64,000 bases of DNA from Pseudomonas azotoformans (lineage in GTDB: Bacteria; Pseudomonadota; Gammaproteobacteria; Pseudomonadales; Pseudomonadaceae). Location: positions 3,100,001 to 3,164,000 of the forward strand of contig NZ_LT629702.1 in assembly GCF_900103345.1 (NCBI RefSeq). The letters run 5' to 3'. Positions within the stretch are counted from its first letter, which is position 1; each line of letters opens with the position of its first letter. A model generated the notes under the pieces. That model did no database searches and had not been told where the DNA came from. It saw only the letters and a list, made by a program, of their open reading frames with translations. The translations under genes and the position numbers were made by a program. This document shows, piece by piece, positions 60,529-64,000 of the stretch.

Positions 60529-61350
60529 TCAGTCGTGGTACATCACAGACCGCCCGCCATCGATCATCAGGCAGGTGGCATTGATAAACGGCGCCTCGTC
60601 GGTCGCCAGGAACAACGCGGTCATCGCCACTTCGATCGGCTGGCCGATGCGCTTGGGCGGGTGCAGGTCGAACGCACGCTGGCGCTCGGCGTGGGGGTCG
60701 GGGGAACCGTTCCAGTAGTCGACATTGAGTTGGGTTTCGATGTAGCCCGGCGCGATAGCATTCACACGGATGCCCTTGGGCGCGTATTCGATGCCGAGGG
60801 CGCGGGTCAGGCCAAGCAGGCCATGCTTGGCCACGGGATAGGGGAAGCAGCCAGGAATGATGTGGCTGGAATGGGTGGAAGCAATGTTGATGATGTTGCC
60901 GAGGCCCTGCTCGATCATGTGCGGCAACACCGTGCGGCAGCCGTACCAGGCGCCGTCGAGGTCGATGGCGAAGCAGCGGCGCCAGTCTTCGTCGGTCATC
61001 TCCAGCGGGTCGCGGAACACATTGACCCCGGCGCAATTGACCAGTACATCCACACGACCGAAACGCTCGATGGCCACATTGACCAGCGCCTGCCATTGCT
61101 CCTTGGACGTGATATCGACGGGTTGCGCGTAGATCTCGGCGCCACGTGCGCGCCAGTGGGCGGCAACGTGCTCGACCTTTTCGCCCTGGATGTCAGCGAT
61201 GACCAGCTTCGCCTGCTGCGCCTGGAAACACGCGACGATCGCCTCGCCAATGCCTTGGGCGGCACCGGTGATGATCACCACTTTGCCTTTGAGCCGCTCG
61301 CCGTAGGTGGGTTCGGGCACGGCAGGGAGTGACAACGGTTGTGCCTGCAT
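60529..61350 (-). CDS. SDR-family sugar dehydrogenase-like protein
   Basis: A 273-residue SDR: VVIITGAAQGIGEAIVACFQ near residue 25 binds NAD(P), VDVLVNCAGVNVF near 100, and NIASTHSSHIIPGCFPYPVAKHG carries the catalytic Ser-Tyr-Lys. FINATCLMIDGGRSVMYHD ends it. Being first in the araFGH operon, it likely oxidises the same pentose or D-galactose at C1, as in the Weimberg-type oxidative route of pseudomonads. AGGTGAAG precedes the ATG. It is 32 bases upstream of araF. Confidence 0.85.
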   Translation of the reverse strand: MQAQPLSLPAVPEPTYGERLKGKVVIITGAAQGIGEAIVACFQAQQAKLVIADIQGEKVEHVAAHWRARGAEIYAQPVDITSKEQWQALVNVAIERFGRVDVLVNCAGVNVFRDPLEMTDEDWRRCFAIDLDGAWYGCRTVLPHMIEQGLGNIINIASTHSSHIIPGCFPYPVAKHGLLGLTRALGIEYAPKGIRVNAIAPGYIETQLNVDYWNGSPDPHAERQRAFDLHPPKRIGQPIEVAMTALFLATDEAPFINATCLMIDGGRSVMYHD

Positions 61351-61466
61351 CGCTTCACCTGTTTTATTTTTGGTAGTGAGTGCTGATGCAGCCGACTATA
61401 AACCCATCTTTTGAAATATCTCAATATATAAATTTGCATCCCATATTATGAGAAAATCGCAAAAAA
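61351..61466 (-). promoter_or_regulatory. promoter region of SDR-araFGH operon
   Basis: About 115 bases of AT-rich sequence lie before the SDR gene, with TTTTGAAATATCTCAATATA and TATTATGAGAAAA patches, which partly mirror one another. This is a likely site for the IclR regulator, but no known consensus is matched. Confidence 0.4.
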
Positions 61467-61560
61467 ATGTGGGAGGGGGCTTGCCCCCGATAACGGTCGA
61501 TCAGCCAGCATCTTGGGTGACTGACACTCCGCTATCGGGGGCAAGCCCCCTCCCACATTT
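61467..61560. repeat. REPIN/BIME-like inverted repeat pair
   Basis: ATGTGGGAGGGGGCTTGCCC arms around a 40-base loop. Same family as 6411, 47709 and 56921. It lies in the promoter-side gap between the SDR gene and the GNAT gene. Confidence 0.85.
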
Positions 61561-61573
61561 TGATCTACGGTCT

Positions 61574-62053
61574 TTAGCCTAGGGCGAAGTCACGCAGCGC
61601 ATCACCCTCCATGCGATAGCGCACCCACTCCTCCTGCGGCTGGGCACCGATGGATTTGTAGAACGCAATCGCCGGTTCGTTCCAGTCCAGCACGCTCCAC
61701 TCGAAGCGCCCGCAGCCGTTGTCGAACGCGATCTTCGCCAAGTGGCGCAAGAGCTTCTTGCCCGCGCCGCCGCCGCGTTGCTCCGGGTTGATGTACAGGT
61801 CTTCCAGGTACAGGCAGTTGCTGCCCAGCCAAGTGGAATAGCTGAAGAAGAACACCGCAAAACCAATCGGCAAGCCATCGCGCAAACAGATCAGGCCATG
61901 GGCGGTCGCCCCTTCGCTGAACAGGCTACGCTCGATGTCCACCACACTGGCGATCACTTCATGCCGGGCCTTCTCATACTCGGCCAACTCAGTGATGAAA
62001 GTCAGGATCTGCGCAGCATCGCTGGGCACGGCGGGGCGAATCTCGATGGTCAT
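61574..62053 (-). CDS. GNAT-family N-acetyltransferase
   Basis: A 159-residue GNAT protein. IEIRPAVPSDAAQILTFI is the usual start. LYLEDLYINPEQRGGGAGKK near residue 90 is the acetyl-CoA binding motif A, and CGRFEWSVLDWNEPAIAFY near 125 is motif B. The layout resembles spermidine/diamine-type N-acetyltransferases, but the substrate is unknown. Confidence 0.9.
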   Translation of the reverse strand: MTIEIRPAVPSDAAQILTFITELAEYEKARHEVIASVVDIERSLFSEGATAHGLICLRDGLPIGFAVFFFSYSTWLGSNCLYLEDLYINPEQRGGGAGKKLLRHLAKIAFDNGCGRFEWSVLDWNEPAIAFYKSIGAQPQEEWVRYRMEGDALRDFALG

Positions 62054-62243
62054 GGGCGAGCCTTGGCAATTTCAAAGCACACATACTAAGGCGCTTTCGT
62101 GACGAGTTGCAGCGCAATTTCGTGGTCACTGGCACACAAAATCTTACAGGTGACGCAAGACCGTTCGTCGCCATCAAGGCACGAACGCAGAGCACCGGCG
62201 GACCAATAGAGGGTAAGGACATTCATCATATGGAGACACCCTC

Positions 62244-62576
62244 ATGAAGCATTCCAAGTTTGCTGCCCTCGCCCTGGCTGGCCTGTTGTCTTCGGTTTCG
62301 CTGAGCGGTTTTGCGGCCACCTCCTCCACCGGCCCGACCAATCCGGACGCCACCACCGAGTCCCAGAAATCCATGGGCACCGGCCTGGACACCAATGGCG
62401 GCGCAGTCATTGACAATACCAATGCCGCTGACCCGCATACCCAGGGCCATGACACCCAACGCCAGGCACCAGCCGCCGTCGGCAACGGCAAAATGGGTCC
62501 ATCGGTCAATGAACCCAAGATCAATAAGGGCGATGACTCGAACCTGCCCGGCGCTCCGAAACAACCTGCGCCTTGA
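62244..62576 (+). CDS. small exported protein, unknown
   Basis: A 110-residue protein with a signal peptide (MKHSKFAALALAGLLSSVSL), then a polar, low-complexity mature part rich in Thr, Asn, Gly and Pro, with no cysteines or strong motifs. GGAG before the ATG supports the start. Probably a periplasmic or extracellular protein. It is followed by a small gene after 50 bases, same direction. Confidence 0.7.
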   Translation: MKHSKFAALALAGLLSSVSLSGFAATSSTGPTNPDATTESQKSMGTGLDTNGGAVIDNTNAADPHTQGHDTQRQAPAAVGNGKMGPSVNEPKINKGDDSNLPGAPKQPAP

Positions 62577-62627
62577 TCCACCCAACACAAGACGAACACC
62601 CGATCATTTCCCAGTGAAGAGGTACGC

Positions 62628-62894
62628 ATGAACGTCGACAAAGACCTTGAGAAAGAAGTCTTGACCCGCCTGCTGCACGCTCACCCCCAGGGGCTGGGTA
62701 AGGAGGTGTTGGATAACTACCGCGGAGAAAAAGTCGTCGCCAGTGCGTTGGCGTTCCTGCAGGATCGCGGCCTGATCAAGGATGGGCATGTGACCACCGA
62801 CGCCGCCGGTGAATATGCGTTGAACCTGCCGATCAAGCTGACGGCGTCGGGTGTGGATGAGGCGCGTAAGTTGGAGTCTGAAACGAGCCAGTAG
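62628..62894 (+). CDS. small wHTH-like protein
   Basis: An 88-residue protein: DKDLEKEVLTRLLHAHPQGL, then VVASALAFLQDRGLIKDGHV. The shape of helix, helix and strand-rich wing is that of a small winged-helix protein, perhaps DNA-binding, but no family is certain. AGAGG lies 8 bases before the ATG. It follows the exported protein gene. Confidence 0.7.
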   Translation: MNVDKDLEKEVLTRLLHAHPQGLGKEVLDNYRGEKVVASALAFLQDRGLIKDGHVTTDAAGEYALNLPIKLTASGVDEARKLESETSQ

Positions 62895-62898
62895 CCTC

Positions 62899-62934
62899 AA
62901 ATGTGGGAGGGGCTCGCCCCCTCCCACATTTTTT
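62899..62934. repeat. single compact REP hairpin
   Basis: AAATGTGGGAGGGG and CCCCTCCCACATTTTTT, separated by only four bases plus shared CTCG-type loop. One REP unit, located in the gap between convergent genes, with T tract, so it also looks like a terminator. Confidence 0.75.
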
Positions 62935-62942
62935 GACCCGCC

Positions 62943-63860
62943 CTACTCCCGGAGCAAGGCGTCGACTTCTGCGGCAACAGGCGAGGTAGCCGGCCCCCAG
63001 CGCGTCACCGCCAGCGCCGCTGCCGCATTCGCCCGGCGTGCTGCCTGGGCAGGTGCCAGGCCATCGGCCAACCCTGCGATAAACACCCCGGCATGGGCAT
63101 CCCCAGCGCCATTGCTGTCCACCGCCGTCACCTTGAACCCCGGCACATGCTCGGCCTGGCCATTGCGGCTCACCCAGCAGCCATTCGGCCCATCCCGCAC
63201 CACCAGCAAGGCATCGCCGGGCAGATGACGATTGAGGTCGACCAACGCCTCTGCAACCGTACCCGCCCCTGTAAACGCCAGCGCCTCAGGGCCATTACTG
63301 GTCCAGATATCGATACGCGGCAACAACGCGACCATCAGCGCTGAATCCGGTGCCGTCACCAACGGACCGGGGTCGAACACCACCTTGATAGCGCGAGGCA
63401 GGGCCAGCAACCAGTCGAGCAGGGCCTGCGCCTTGCCTTCCAGCAACAGGCTGTAGCCACTCACATACACGTAATCGTCCGGCTGCGGGACCACGCGCGC
63501 CAGGTCCTCGGCGCTCAACTCGCCTTCAGCGCCGATATGGGAAATGAAGGTGCGTTCGGTGCTGGCCTCGGTCAGCGACACACACAACCCCGTGTCTTTG
63601 TCCGTGCTGGCCGCTTGGGCGATCTCGACACCTTCCGCCTGCATCGCCGCACGCGCCAGGTCGCCGAAACGCCCGTTGCCGTGACGGCCCAGGTAGACCA
63701 CCGCCAGCCCATTGCGCCGCGCAGCCGCCATCACATTGAAGCCACCGCCGGCTTCGAAACTGGCCGATTGCGCCAGCACGTCGCCGCCGGTTGCGGGCAA
63801 GGTATCGAGGGCCATGACCAGGTCGACGATGACCTGGCCGGTGTGCAGCAATCTAGACAT
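62943..63860 (-). CDS. PfkB-family sugar kinase
   Basis: A 305-residue PfkB kinase. FEAGGGFNVMAAARRNG near residue 35 is the first family signature, and VDSNGAGDAHAGVFIAGLAD near 250 is the second; DSNGAGDAHAG replaces the usual DTTGAGDAF, with the catalytic Asp kept. It phosphorylates a sugar or nucleoside ribose. It overlaps the upstream permease gene by 8 bases, so the permease probably supplies its substrate. Confidence 0.88.
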   Translation of the reverse strand: MSRLLHTGQVIVDLVMALDTLPATGGDVLAQSASFEAGGGFNVMAAARRNGLAVVYLGRHGNGRFGDLARAAMQAEGVEIAQAASTDKDTGLCVSLTEASTERTFISHIGAEGELSAEDLARVVPQPDDYVYVSGYSLLLEGKAQALLDWLLALPRAIKVVFDPGPLVTAPDSALMVALLPRIDIWTSNGPEALAFTGAGTVAEALVDLNRHLPGDALLVVRDGPNGCWVSRNGQAEHVPGFKVTAVDSNGAGDAHAGVFIAGLADGLAPAQAARRANAAAALAVTRWGPATSPVAAEVDALLRE

Positions 63861-64000
63861 TGGGGCTCTCTACTAAAGCCGGGCGACGGTCAGCCGCACC
63901 GCCCAGTACTGCATAAATCCCACCGGCCACCAGGAAGGTGACGATCCAGCCCAGGCCGTTGTGGCCCAGCCAGGAGTCGGACAAAGGCCCGGCGAACCAG
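63853..64000 (-). CDS. C-terminal end of a permease (purine/cytosine type), 5' part outside window
   Basis: The last 48 residues are seen on the minus strand: WFAGPLSDSWLGHNGLGWIV, TFLVAGGIYAVLGGAADRRP and then a short tail. There is one long hydrophobic helix at the end, as in NCS1/cytosine-permease-like transporters. The stop codon overlaps the kinase start by 8 bases, so they are one operon. The assignment rests on a short fragment. Confidence 0.55.
   Translation of the reverse strand, partial: WFAGPLSDSWLGHNGLGWIVTFLVAGGIYAVLGGAADRRPALVESPNV

Overview
The window is a stretch of Pseudomonas chromosome, most likely from the P. fluorescens group. This is inferred from three things: the high-GC coding style; the paired inverted repeats of the GTGGGAGGGGGCTTGCCCCC and GTGGGAGCGGGCTTGCTCGC types scattered between genes; and the gene set (thrH, APS-type cysH, etfBA with a divergent ETF-quinone oxidoreductase, an ATP-grasp/alpha-E/transglutaminase operon, araFGH). 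No replication origin, rRNA operon, CRISPR array or complete insertion sequence was seen.

Layout. 0-17 kb is core and near-core metabolism: the end of a UUP1-type membrane protein with an ATP-grasp partner, pabB, a higBA toxin-antitoxin pair, thrH, cysH, a nucleobase/hydantoin transporter and racemase behind a good sigma-54 promoter, two LysR/SDR pairs in divergent arrangement, a relBE-like pair whose toxin frame is cut by an amber codon, and small enzymes. 17.2-18.9 kb is an AT-rich segment with one unknown coiled-coil protein, an orphan LexA-like box and no other convincing gene.

18.9-30.94 kb is an integrated genomic island of about 12 kb. It is bounded by a 27-bp direct repeat of the 3' end of tRNA-Ser(GGA). 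The intact tRNA lies at the right end (30921-31010, minus strand) and a tyrosine integrase lies just inside the left end. AGTAGTACAA arm-like repeats occur near both ends. The cargo looks like defence: an unknown gene overlapping a putAbiC-like membrane gene; a serine recombinase with a res-like array; a protein with a RHIM/amyloid-like IQIGDHN motif; small membrane and secreted proteins; a HTH protein of unknown role; and an XRE regulator with palindromic operators, followed by a predicted pPIWI-associating-nuclease-like gene and a SEC-C plus PD-(D/E)XK-like gene. This last module and the RHIM protein are the best candidates for something not yet described.

31-64 kb returns to ordinary chromosome: crotonase, PlsC-like acyltransferase, CorA transporter, amidotransferase, fadBA-like operon, cytochrome c, the transglutaminase/alpha-E/ATP-grasp operon, a candidate small RNA at 43.4 kb, rraB, START and YkgJ proteins, a MocR regulator, an OmpA/DUF4398/PBP operon, etfBA and ETF-QO with a PsrA-like box, AraC with an alcohol dehydrogenase, IclR, the SDR-araFGH sugar operon, a GNAT, small proteins, a PfkB kinase and the end of a permease gene.

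All family assignments are from reading the translated sequence and recalled family motifs. No database search was run.
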